Shown here one piece after another: positions 54,260-62,507 of a stretch of DNA of 64,000 bases (its first letter is position 1; each line of letters starts with the position of its first letter). The notes below the pieces were generated by a model. The model searched no databases. It worked only from the letters and a program-made list of their open reading frames with translations, and had not been told where the DNA came from. A program made the position numbers and the translations under genes. Source of the stretch: a bacterium (GTDB taxonomy: Bacteria > Verrucomicrobiota > Verrucomicrobiia > Verrucomicrobiales > Akkermansiaceae); contig JAAEZT010000009.1 of the NCBI GenBank assembly GCA_018222765.1, forward strand, positions 94,672-158,671. The letters run 5' to 3'.

Positions 54260-56956
54260 ATGTCTGAGTTGCCCAAAGCCTACGAGCCCACTGAAGTCGA
54301 GAAGTCCTGGTATCAAGCATGGATCGACGGGAAGTGTTTTGAAGCGGATCCTTCCTCCGAGAAGCCCGCTTATTCGATTGTTATTCCTCCGCCCAATGTG
54401 ACGGGAATTCTGCATCTCGGACACGTCTTAAATAACTCCATTCAGGATATCTTGGCTCGACGTGCCCGCCAGAAGGGGTGTGAGGTTCTCTGGTTACCTG
54501 GAACAGATCACGCGGGAATTGCGACGCAGACCAAAGTGGAGAAGCAGCTCCGCGAGGAGGAAGGGAAGACACGCCGTGATATTGGACGGGAAGCCTTTCT
54601 CGAGAAAGTCTGGGAATGGAAAGAGAAGCACGGTGGAATTATCATTAATCAGCTCAAGCGATTGGGGTGTTCTTGCGACTGGAGTCGTGAGCGGTTCACG
54701 ATGGACGAGGAGTATTCCAAGTGGGTTTCCAAAGTGTTTTCAGATCTCTTCAAGCAAGGGCTGATTTATCGTGGTAAGCGGATGGTGAACTGGTGCCCGG
54801 TTTCCTTGACGGCTCTCTCTGATGAAGAGGTCATCATGAAGCCTCAGAAGTCCAAGCTCTATTACATGAAGTATGAGTTGGTGGACGAGCCGGGAGAGTT
54901 TCTTGAAATCGCGACTACGCGTCCCGAGACACTCATGGGGGATGTCGCGGTTGCGGTGAATCCCACGGATGAGCGTTACGGAAAGTATGTCGGCCAGAAA
55001 GTGCGTCGTCCTTTCCCGGCAGCGGAAATTCCCGTGGTTGCTGATGAGCACGTGGATCCTGAATTCGGAACAGGTGCGCTTAAGATTACGCCAGCGCACG
55101 ATAAGGCTGACTTCGAAATCGGAGTGCGGAATGATTTGGCGATCATCGATGTCTTCCATGCCGACGGCACGGTGAATTGCCCGGAGGTCAAAGATCTCGA
55201 TGGACTTGATCGCTTCGTGGCCCGCAAGAAGGCGGCTGCAATGCTCGAAGAGCTGGGCTTGATGATCAAGGTCGAGGAATACGAAAATAAAGTAGGTTTC
55301 TCGGAGCGCGCCGATGTGCCGATTGAGCCGCGAATTTCGATGCAGTGGTTTTTAAGGTATCCTGCTGTCGATGATGCTACCAAGGCAGTCGCTGAGGATG
55401 AAATTTCGTATTGTCCGGCTCACTGGGCAAAGACTTACGCCAACTGGATGAACGGTATTCAGGATTGGTGTGTCTCTCGTCAGTTGTGGTGGGGACACCG
55501 GATTCCGGTTTGGTATCGTAAGGAAAAGTCCGAAGATTTGCAGGCTGCGGAATCTCTGACCTTGGGTGATCTTGAGGCTGGTGATCTTCATGTGAGTACC
55601 GAGCCGCCAGCAGATCCTGAGAATTGGATACAAGAGGACGACGTCCTCGATACCTGGTTTAGCTCGTGGCTCTGGCCCTTTGCGACGATGCAAAACGTGG
55701 GAGAGGAGTCCGATTTGGTGAAAAAATTCTATCCCACCGCCGATCTCGTGACCGGACCGGACATCATCTTCTTCTGGGTCGCCCGCATGGTGATGGCGGG
55801 TTACCACTTCAAAGGTGAACTGCCGTTTAAGAACGTCTACTTTACCGCGATCATTCGCGATATTCAGGGGCGCAAAATGAGCAAGTCGCTCGGGAATTCT
55901 CCTGACCCGATCGATCTGATGGATAAGTATGGTGCGGATGGCTTACGCTTTGGATTAATGCGTATCGCTCCGGTTGGGTCAGATGTCCGTTTTGATGAAG
56001 TGCAAATCGAGGAAGGGCGAAACTTCGCCAATAAAATCTACAATGCATGCCGATTCCGTCGCATGGCGGGAAGTGATTCGCGGGTTGATTTTGACATCGT
56101 CGCGAGTAAGAGTCTGCGTCCGTATCATCTCGATATCCTTGCGCGCTGTGACGCCCTTGCGATGAAGCTCGACATTGCTTACGCCGAGTACAAGTTCAAC
56201 GAAGTGGGTGGCCAGTTGTATGATTTCCTATGGTCCGAGTTCTGCGACAAGTTTCTTGAAGCCGTAAAGGGTGATCTTCGTGATGATGCTTCGGAAGAGC
56301 AACGGAATACCACTCTTGGTGTTTTTGATACTGTGATGGCGCGTTACCTTCAGATGTTACATCCCTACATGCCGCATTTGACGGAAGAACTGAGTTCCCG
56401 GATGGGTTATCTCGGTGAGGGTGAATTCCTCATGGAGAAACTGTTACCAAGCAATGGTTTGCTGGATGGTGTTTCGGCCGGGCTGGTGTCGGAGGCGCAA
56501 GCTCAAGCCGACGCAGTTTACGAAACAGCCGGTCGTTTACGAAATTTGAAAGCCGAATATCGGGTGGCAGCCCGCAAGGATGTGAGCTTTGTTGCTAAGT
56601 CCGGGCCAGCTTGGGTGAAAGATGAGTCTGAGACGATCGCTTTGTTGGTTGGTGCGGAATCGATTACCCGTGATGAATCCTATCTGCCTGAGCAAGGAAC
56701 TCCTGGAGCTGTAACTGCAGCGGGAGAGTTCTTTATGCCACTCGACGGATTGATCGATGTGGAAGCGGAAAAGTCACGCTTGGACAAGGAAATTGAGAAA
56801 GTTCAGAAGGAAGTAGGCAAATGTCGCGGTAAACTAGGCAACGAGAAATTTGTCACCAACGCCAAGCCCGAGGTCGTTGATGTTGAGCGAGGTCGGCTTT
56901 CCGAATGGGAGGGAAAGCTTGAGCAGCTTCAGGAAATGCGGACAAATCTCGGATAG
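54260..56956 (+). CDS. valS: Valyl-tRNA synthetase
   Basis: Charges tRNA-Val. I start at ATG 54260 (898 aa), which opens the usual MSELPKAYEPTEVEKSWYQAW; the frame is open upstream to 54056 but without similarity. Class I motifs: PPPNVTGILHLGHVLNNS (HIGH-type) at ~40-57 and RKMSKSLGNSPDP (KMSKS). The editing domain has TTRPETLMGDVAVAVNP. The anticodon-binding domain and a C-terminal coiled coil (DVEAEKSRLDKEIEKVQKEV) complete it, the latter being a ValS hallmark. The next gene starts 54 bases after its stop. Confidence 0.97.
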   Translation: MSELPKAYEPTEVEKSWYQAWIDGKCFEADPSSEKPAYSIVIPPPNVTGILHLGHVLNNSIQDILARRARQKGCEVLWLPGTDHAGIATQTKVEKQLREEEGKTRRDIGREAFLEKVWEWKEKHGGIIINQLKRLGCSCDWSRERFTMDEEYSKWVSKVFSDLFKQGLIYRGKRMVNWCPVSLTALSDEEVIMKPQKSKLYYMKYELVDEPGEFLEIATTRPETLMGDVAVAVNPTDERYGKYVGQKVRRPFPAAEIPVVADEHVDPEFGTGALKITPAHDKADFEIGVRNDLAIIDVFHADGTVNCPEVKDLDGLDRFVARKKAAAMLEELGLMIKVEEYENKVGFSERADVPIEPRISMQWFLRYPAVDDATKAVAEDEISYCPAHWAKTYANWMNGIQDWCVSRQLWWGHRIPVWYRKEKSEDLQAAESLTLGDLEAGDLHVSTEPPADPENWIQEDDVLDTWFSSWLWPFATMQNVGEESDLVKKFYPTADLVTGPDIIFFWVARMVMAGYHFKGELPFKNVYFTAIIRDIQGRKMSKSLGNSPDPIDLMDKYGADGLRFGLMRIAPVGSDVRFDEVQIEEGRNFANKIYNACRFRRMAGSDSRVDFDIVASKSLRPYHLDILARCDALAMKLDIAYAEYKFNEVGGQLYDFLWSEFCDKFLEAVKGDLRDDASEEQRNTTLGVFDTVMARYLQMLHPYMPHLTEELSSRMGYLGEGEFLMEKLLPSNGLLDGVSAGLVSEAQAQADAVYETAGRLRNLKAEYRVAARKDVSFVAKSGPAWVKDESETIALLVGAESITRDESYLPEQGTPGAVTAAGEFFMPLDGLIDVEAEKSRLDKEIEKVQKEVGKCRGKLGNEKFVTNAKPEVVDVERGRLSEWEGKLEQLQEMRTNLG

Positions 56957-57010
56957 AGAGAATTGTTCTGTTCAGAAGGCTCAAAAGACTCTTTTTTACC
57001 ATTTATCCAG

Positions 57011-58048
57011 ATGACGGAAATCACGGAAGATATTAGCGATATTCAAGGTTTAACCGGCGAGTCCCGCGAACTCCTAGAAGCCACCGGCGTCGAAAGTCTG
57101 GAGGCTCTCGCTGAAAGTGACGCACATATCCTTTTCAGTGAGATGGAGCAGGCGAATGGAATGTTGCAGCTGACAACCACTTTGCCAGCAGCTTCCGAAA
57201 TCCAGTTGTGGATTGAACAATCAAGGAACCTTCTTGATTACCACCCTGCGGTGGAAGTGCATCGGTTAGAGCCTGTCGAAGAAGAACCAGAGAAGGTGGT
57301 GGCAGAGGTTCTTAATGCCATCCCCATACCTGCGGCGCACATGGTAAAGCAGAAAATTTCTGTGGGAGATATCCCTGCAATGGACTCATTTGTTGAGGAA
57401 GGGGGGGAGGAGACGGTTCGCCTGAAGGATGAAGTCCCTGAGGGGAGTCAGGATCTCCCTCGAATTGCCGTGCTCCCTCCGATCCAGAATACTCCAAAAG
57501 TTGCGGCCCCCGGGGTAGTTCACATTAAGCCCAAGGCGAGAGAGGCAGTTGAAATAAAACCAATCCTTCCCGGGGATCGGGATAAGGCATCCGTTCAGCC
57601 GCTGATTTCCGATAGTGCTAATATCCGGAAGGCTCCCAGTACAGGACTAAATGCCGGCAAAACCCCTCATTCCCGGGGATATATTCGGGGTGTTCTTCAC
57701 CCGCAGCCATTTCGGATTAAAATTGCGGCAATTCTTACAATTATTACCATGATCATGCTTCCTGTTAGTATGGTAGCCGGGGTGCTGCTGCTCCTTGAAT
57801 ACCCGATCTGGATCGCTTGGATTCCGCTGGGTTTTGTTGTGGTGGGTTTGCTTTATCTTATGCTCGCCCGGGGGATGAGTTGTCGCATTTGCGGACAGCC
57901 GATTTATGGGCCCAAGGCATGCCGCAAGCATGTGAAGGCCCACCATATTAAATTTTTAGGGTATATATTCCCCACCTGCTTCCATGTTCTCCTCTTTAGC
58001 TGGTTCCGCTGCACTTACTGCGGAACATCGGTGCGTCTGAAGGAGTAG
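57011..58048 (+). CDS. DUF4332-type membrane protein with zinc-ribbon-like C-terminus
   Basis: 345 aa from ATG 57011 (a frame extends to 56963). The first ~75 residues are a helix-hairpin-helix-like DUF4332 region (DIQGLTGESRELLEATGVESLEALAESD). A long low-complexity Pro/Glu-rich linker follows (~85-225). Two membrane helices come next (IKIAAILTIITMIMLPVSMVAGVLLLL; WIAWIPLGFVVVGLLYLML), then a Cys/His-rich C-terminal part: CRICGQPIYGPKACRKHVKAHH and CTYCG, suggesting a zinc ribbon. Function unknown; likely co-transcribed with valS. Confidence 0.78.
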   Translation: MTEITEDISDIQGLTGESRELLEATGVESLEALAESDAHILFSEMEQANGMLQLTTTLPAASEIQLWIEQSRNLLDYHPAVEVHRLEPVEEEPEKVVAEVLNAIPIPAAHMVKQKISVGDIPAMDSFVEEGGEETVRLKDEVPEGSQDLPRIAVLPPIQNTPKVAAPGVVHIKPKAREAVEIKPILPGDRDKASVQPLISDSANIRKAPSTGLNAGKTPHSRGYIRGVLHPQPFRIKIAAILTIITMIMLPVSMVAGVLLLLEYPIWIAWIPLGFVVVGLLYLMLARGMSCRICGQPIYGPKACRKHVKAHHIKFLGYIFPTCFHVLLFSWFRCTYCGTSVRLKE

Positions 58049-58051
58049 GAT

Positions 58052-58504
58052 TCATTCCCTGTTTCGGGAGTCAATGACTATGGTAACCGGACCATCGTTG
58101 GTGAGCGAGACCTCCATCATTGCTCCGAATTCTCCTCGGCCGACCGATTTGTCGATCTCTGTTGATAAGGAATTACAAAAGTTCTCATAAAGGAGTTTGG
58201 CCTGCGCCGCTTGCGCGGCCTTGATGAAGCTGGGCCGATTCCCTTTCTTGGTGCTGGCATGGAGGGTGAACTGACTCACGACGAGAGCTTCACCCGAAAT
58301 TTGGTGAAGGGAGAGATTCATTTTACCCTCGGAGTCATCAAAGACCCGCATTTTGCTGATCTTGCCAACCAGCCAGGAAATATCTTCTTGAGTGTCCTCC
58401 TCTTCCACACCCAGGAGAATAAGGAAACCGGTTCCGATACTGGAAATGATCTCCTTTGACACCGAAACCTGCGCCTCGCTGGTCCGCTGTAATACTGCTC
58501 GCAT
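58052..58504 (-). CDS. dtd: D-aminoacyl-tRNA deacylase
   Basis: Removes D-amino acids mischarged on tRNA. The enzyme starts at ATG 58504 (150 aa, MRAVLQRTSEAQVSV). The two active-site motifs are present: SQFTLHASTKKGNRPSF (~76-92) and the cross-subunit NDGPVTIVIDS near the end. Normal family length is ~145, so I do not include the in-frame upstream region, although the frame stays open for 79 more codons (see the remnant at 58505-58741). If the upstream TTG at 58648 is used, the protein would carry a membrane helix at its N-terminus. Confidence 0.93.
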   Translation of the reverse strand: MRAVLQRTSEAQVSVSKEIISSIGTGFLILLGVEEEDTQEDISWLVGKISKMRVFDDSEGKMNLSLHQISGEALVVSQFTLHASTKKGNRPSFIKAAQAAQAKLLYENFCNSLSTEIDKSVGRGEFGAMMEVSLTNDGPVTIVIDSRNRE

Positions 58505-58741
58505 CGGAGAGTAGTGTCTCGTGTAGGGAGTATTTTTCAAGTGCTCTTGCCAACGATTGTAGACAAAGCCCAGAGCCAGTAATCCAAGTCCCACGGTGAT
58601 GAAACTGAGGATGCAGGGAAGGGGATCCAGCTTAATGATGTCAATCAAGGTGACATGGCCCAGACGCGCAAAAAGTATGATGAGAGCGGTTGATGCGAGG
58701 TAGATTGCGGATGATTGCGCGGCTACGAAGAGAAAGCCTCC
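58505..58741 (-). pseudogene. DUF2339-like membrane protein C-terminal remnant, in frame with dtd
   Basis: 79 open codons between an in-frame TAG (58742-58744) and the dtd ATG. The reading is hydrophobic, with two membrane segments, and its second half, HVTLIDIIKLDPLPCILSFI then GLGLLALGFVYNRW, follows the C-terminal pattern of DUF2339 membrane proteins (VFLIDL..L....RILSFI.LGL.LL...Y..R). The rest of that long protein is missing and there is no ATG, so this looks like the tail of a deleted gene. No stop separates it from dtd. Confidence 0.45.
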
Positions 58742-58775
58742 CTAAGTGGAAGCCCCCCTGAGCCCGGTCGCGTTT

Positions 58776-58814
58776 TTAGACAAAGAAACCCGGTCAGATA
58801 CTTCTGACCGGGTT
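58776..58814 (-). terminator. Terminator of the PEP-CTERM protein gene
   Basis: Minus-strand hairpin AACCCGGTCAG with CTGACCGGGTT, an 11-bp perfect stem with a 6-base loop, followed by TCTTTGTCTAAAAA. It lies 18 bases after the gene stop. Confidence 0.75.
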
Positions 58815-58831
58815 ATGGAAAGAGTGTTTGA

Positions 58832-59584
58832 TTAGGGCCTCCGGCGTCGAAGGATTCCAAGTAATCCAAAGACAAGTAGGGTAATTGAGGAAGGCTCTGG
58901 AATAACAAGCTGGTTGGAAAGGGCATACATATGGGCGCTTCCCGAATTCGCGCCACCACTTGCGCTGACTGCTGCGGTGATATCAAGTTGCTCGGCTTGG
59001 GCGGTAAATTGATAGTTCACATAATAGGCTTGCTGATCATTACCTGCTCCGAGGACTAGGCTTGGCCGGTCGGCAGGGACGGTTCCGCCTGAATCACTCT
59101 CGGCTCCGTGGCTGAATGAGAGATCGATAGGGCGTCCTGATCCGTCGGTGTCCCATACCCGGACGTAAAGCCGAGCATCATAGGTCGAACCAACGGCTAG
59201 GCCAGTGAGAGAGAAAGTCTGACTCGAAGGAGCAGCAGAACCAGTTCCTGAATAGGTGAATCCGCCTAAAAGGCTTTGTATTCCAGGACCTGTGACACCA
59301 CCTGCTGCTGGAGTCCAATCTCCATTGTTATTAGCAATTTGGTTTTTGGAAGCGGCACCAGTATCCCAACTAAAATTAGCAGGGGTGAGGGTCGAGGTGA
59401 GAGATTCGAAGACGACGCCATTGACGGTAGCGGAATTTCCGCCACTTATGGCATGGGTGTAAGTGTTGCCATCGGAGATGCCAGAGGAGGCATCGTCAGT
59501 AAGAGGAACGAGAGATATTGTTCCTGCCTGAAGTGCAGAAATCCCGCTTAGGAAGATTCCGATGGAAATGCACGGTGTTCTCAT
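58832..59584 (-). CDS. PEP-CTERM exported protein carrying the shared secreted domain
   Basis: 250 aa: signal peptide (MRTPCISIGIFLSGISALQAG), one copy of the ~200-residue domain also found twice in the 763-aa protein (here ~24-226: LTDDASSGISDGNTYTHAI, ATVNGVVFESL, GGFTYSGTGSA, YDARLYVRVWD, AHMYALSNQ), and a C-terminal PEP-CTERM sorting signal (VIPEPSSITLLVFGLLGILR then RRRP). PEP-CTERM proteins are processed by an exosortase and often attached with the extracellular matrix. The gene stands alone with its own terminator, 24 kb from its paralogous domains. Confidence 0.88.
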   Translation of the reverse strand: MRTPCISIGIFLSGISALQAGTISLVPLTDDASSGISDGNTYTHAISGGNSATVNGVVFESLTSTLTPANFSWDTGAASKNQIANNNGDWTPAAGGVTGPGIQSLLGGFTYSGTGSAAPSSQTFSLTGLAVGSTYDARLYVRVWDTDGSGRPIDLSFSHGAESDSGGTVPADRPSLVLGAGNDQQAYYVNYQFTAQAEQLDITAAVSASGGANSGSAHMYALSNQLVIPEPSSITLLVFGLLGILRRRRP

Positions 59585-59969
59585 ACTATTTGTCAGTTCG
59601 ATTGTTAGGGGTTCTGGGAAAGATCAGTTGGCATGAAATCGACCCAATTTTGTCAACAATGAAACTGTTAGAAAATACACTTTGGGCGGGAAGATCGTGG
59701 AAACGGGGGTTGGCCGGAATACATGGGGGAGAAAGGGGGTGATAGCGGAGAGCCCAGCATAACGCTCATTTTCAACCCTTTCCGTAAATATAGAGGATGC
59801 CCCCTTCCCGGCACCTAGTGAAAAAGTCAAAGCTGCTCCCGTTAGGGGTTCATGTAACACGCCTCTCGCTCCACCCGTCTCTCGAGAGATCGAACCCCTT
59901 ATGACTTATCGAGTCGATGGTTGAGATCATTGATTGAACCGATGGTCATTTTTGCTAATAATCCGGATC
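59585..59969. other. 385-base intergenic region with repeated element and stem-forming segment
   Basis: Divergent promoter region of the PEP-CTERM gene and the LysR gene. GTTAGGGGTTC occurs twice (59604-59614, 59841-59851). The second copy begins a segment in which AGGGGTTC (59844-59851) can pair with GAACCCCT (59892-59899), enclosing the palindrome TCTCTCGAGAGA. Could be a LysR operator or an untranslated leader structure. No gene recognised. Confidence 0.35.
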
Positions 59970-60863
59970 ATGAATATTCACCATCTGGAGCTTTTCTTTT
60001 ATGTCGCAAAATATGAGGGAATCACGGCGGCGGTTCGCAAGATGCCCTATGGAATTCAGCAGCCAGCGGTGAGCGGTCAGATTTTGCAATTGGAGGAACA
60101 GCTTGGGGTGAGATTGTTCAACCGCCGTCCTTTCGCGCTGACACCCAGCGGAGATGAGCTTTACGATTTTATCTACCCCTTTTTCTCCAGATTGGGAGAT
60201 GTCGAGGAGCGGTTGCGTGGGGAGGAGAGTCGGCACCTGCGATTAGCGGCTTCAGCTTCGACTTTAAGAAATCACTTGCCCGACGTGCTCGAAAAACTCA
60301 AAGAGGGCGAGCCTGATCTGAAGCTGTCGCTCTGTGAGGTTGCTCCGTCGGAAATCCACACTTTAATCACCTCCCAAAAAGTCGATATTGCGATCGGGGT
60401 GTTGGCCGGGCGACTGGCCGATGGATTAAAATCCCAGCCCTTGATGAAACTCCCGACTGTGCTTTGGGTTCCTGCTGAATCCAAAGCCAAGACCTGGCGG
60501 GATGTGCTTGAGAAGGATCCATTCTCCGCAGACGGGCGTTTGGGAGTAGGGGCTTTGATCGGATTGCCTTCCCATGAAGTTCTTCAGCAATTGATCCAGC
60601 GAGAGTTTGAGGAACGAAATATCTCCTGGCCAGTCTCGGTCGAGGTGAATTCGACGGACATCATCAGGGACTATGTGGCGCGGGGGTTTGGAACTGGAAT
60701 TGGAATCCTTATTCCGGGATTGAAACCTCCCACAGGAGTCAAAGCTCTTCCGCTCAAAGGTTTCCCGCCTCTCGTAATCGGAGCGCTCTATCAAGGCAAA
60801 CCAAAGGGGCTGGTAGAGGAGTTTCTCAGAACGGCGAAAGACCATATCAAGAGTCTCACTTGA
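59970..60863 (+). CDS. LysR-family transcriptional regulator
   Basis: 297 aa from ATG 59970 (frame open to 59934). N-terminal winged HTH: MNIHHLELFFYVAKYEGITA, QQPAVSGQILQLEEQLGVRLFNRR and LTPSGDELYDF (~1-65). The rest is the two-lobed periplasmic-binding-like sensor domain (RLAASASTLRNHLPDVL..., VDIAIGV...). The neighbours (purU downstream by 16 bases, PEP-CTERM gene divergent) do not settle its target. Confidence 0.9.
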   Translation: MNIHHLELFFYVAKYEGITAAVRKMPYGIQQPAVSGQILQLEEQLGVRLFNRRPFALTPSGDELYDFIYPFFSRLGDVEERLRGEESRHLRLAASASTLRNHLPDVLEKLKEGEPDLKLSLCEVAPSEIHTLITSQKVDIAIGVLAGRLADGLKSQPLMKLPTVLWVPAESKAKTWRDVLEKDPFSADGRLGVGALIGLPSHEVLQQLIQREFEERNISWPVSVEVNSTDIIRDYVARGFGTGIGILIPGLKPPTGVKALPLKGFPPLVIGALYQGKPKGLVEEFLRTAKDHIKSLT

Positions 60864-60879
60864 TTTTTTCGGCAAACTA

Positions 60880-61749
60880 GTGCAAGTCGTCGAAATGCGT
60901 GAGGGTCTCATTCTTAAACTTTCCTGTCCAGACAAGCCCGGACTTGTTTCCCGAATTGCCAGTTACGCCTCGGAGTATCGGGCGAACTTGGTCGAGTTTA
61001 ACCAGTTTACTGATCGAGAAAGGGATACTTTTTACGCCCGCCTCGAAATCGACACGTCAAATTTAGATATTTCCCAAGATGATTTTATGGCAGGATTTTC
61101 CGTCCTCGGTAAATCACTCGATGCAGAATGGCATTTTCGTCGTTTGCCTTACCGCATGCGCACGGCCGTGCTCGTGACTCGAACTGACCATTGCCTAAAC
61201 GAAATTATTTGGCGGGCGCAGCTCGGAGAAATGCCGGTTGAAATCACTTCCATTATTGGTAATCGTGAGGATTGCCGGGTGATTGCCGAGAAAGCGGGAA
61301 TTCCATTCCACTTCATCGAGATGAAGGAGAACAAGGAGGTTGGGTTTCAAGATATAGACTCCTTACTCGAAGAGCAAGATGTGCAACTGGTTGTCCTAGC
61401 ACGCTTTATGCAAATAATGCCGGAGTGGATGTGTGAGAAGTATCAGGGTAAGATGATCAATATTCATCACAGCTTTCTTCCTGCGTTTATCGGAGCCAAC
61501 CCATATCGTCAGGCCTACGAGCGGGGGGTGAAGCTCATTGGAGCTACTTGCCACTACGTGACCTCTCAACTCGATGCAGGTCCGATCATTGAGCAGCAGG
61601 TTGAAAGGGTTCACCATCACCACAGTGTCCATGACCTCGTAAGGTTGGGACGGGATTGTGAAAGATCGGCTCTGGCTAAGGGGATTCGCTATCACGTTCA
61701 AGATCGGACGATTATCGATGGTAACAGGGCCATTGTCTTTCCGGATTGA
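60880..61749 (+). CDS. purU: Formyltetrahydrofolate deformylase PurU
   Basis: Hydrolyses 10-formyl-THF to formate and THF, balancing one-carbon units. 289 aa from GTG 60880 (ATG 60895 is possible). An N-terminal ACT regulatory domain (~8-85, LKLSCPDKPGLVSRIASYASE) is followed by the formyltransferase-like catalytic domain with VLVTRTDHCLNEI, ARFMQIMP, INIHHSFLPAFIGANPYRQAYERGVKLIGAT and the His/Asp site YVTSQLDAGPIIEQ. Follows the LysR gene by 16 bases and may be in its transcript. Confidence 0.96.
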   Translation: MQVVEMREGLILKLSCPDKPGLVSRIASYASEYRANLVEFNQFTDRERDTFYARLEIDTSNLDISQDDFMAGFSVLGKSLDAEWHFRRLPYRMRTAVLVTRTDHCLNEIIWRAQLGEMPVEITSIIGNREDCRVIAEKAGIPFHFIEMKENKEVGFQDIDSLLEEQDVQLVVLARFMQIMPEWMCEKYQGKMINIHHSFLPAFIGANPYRQAYERGVKLIGATCHYVTSQLDAGPIIEQQVERVHHHHSVHDLVRLGRDCERSALAKGIRYHVQDRTIIDGNRAIVFPD

Positions 61750-61793
61750 ATGCTTTACCCGGGGTGACTCTGCTCTAATTTCTATTTTTATAG

Positions 61794-62507
61794 ATGATGG
61801 CGACACCTGCGAGGCGAATAGATACGCTACAAACGATCGAACTCGCCGAGGGGATTGAGATTCATCTCCGGGCGGCGGGTCCTTATCTTAGGCTTTTAGC
61901 GTGGTTCATTGACCTTCTCTCAAAAGGCGCCTTGATTGCGGTCTATGCGCTGCTGGTAGGAATGACGGGTCCGGTATTTGGAGGTAATGTCGCCTCCGGG
62001 TTTTTCCTCTTGGGATACTTTCTGATCCTTTGGTTTTACCATGTCCTCTTCGAGGTGAGTAAGTCGGGGGCCACGCTTGGGAAGAAAGCAATGGGGCTGA
62101 GAGTGGTGAACGAAGCCGGAGGACCGGTAACCATGGGTCAATCGATGATTCGGAATTTCATTCGTTTTTTTGAAATGATCATTCCGATCGTACCTTTGTT
62201 GGCATTTTTTCATCCACGATTTCAGCGGCTCGGTGATCTCGCTGCAGGCACCCTCGTAGTGTATTCGAGAGCGAGATTGGACCCCATGATGCCGGGGCCG
62301 CCCCCCTTGAAATCGGTTCCAGTCAATATCACCCTGACACGGGAGGAGGAGGCAGCCATTATGGCTTTTCGGGATCGTAGCGGGGGTTGGTCCGAAAGTC
62401 GGCAGGCAGAGCTAGGGAACCATCTCGCCTCGATCACCGGAATGAATGATGCCAAAGGAGTGAATCAAGTGTTGGGAATGGCAAACTGGCTGGAGGCGCG
62501 TCGATGA
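61794..62507 (+). CDS. RDD-family membrane protein
   Basis: 237 aa. The RDD domain (~25-155) shows three membrane segments: LRLLAWFIDLLSKGALIAVYALLVG (with the D), SGFFLLGYFLILWFYHVLFEVSKSGATLGKKAMGLRVV and FIRFFEMIIPIVPLLAFFHPRFQRLGDLAAGTLVV. A soluble C-terminal region follows. Its stop overlaps the spoIIM-like start by 4 bases, so they form an operon. RDD/SpoIIM/DUF4129 gene sets of this kind are often next to MoxR ATPase genes, which may lie past the right edge. Confidence 0.9.
   Translation: MMATPARRIDTLQTIELAEGIEIHLRAAGPYLRLLAWFIDLLSKGALIAVYALLVGMTGPVFGGNVASGFFLLGYFLILWFYHVLFEVSKSGATLGKKAMGLRVVNEAGGPVTMGQSMIRNFIRFFEMIIPIVPLLAFFHPRFQRLGDLAAGTLVVYSRARLDPMMPGPPPLKSVPVNITLTREEEAAIMAFRDRSGGWSESRQAELGNHLASITGMNDAKGVNQVLGMANWLEARR

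Noticed and set aside
59844..59899. tRNA-like reading (GGGTTCGAT) on the minus strand
   Set aside because: No acceptor stem, D-arm or anticodon arm could be drawn around it.
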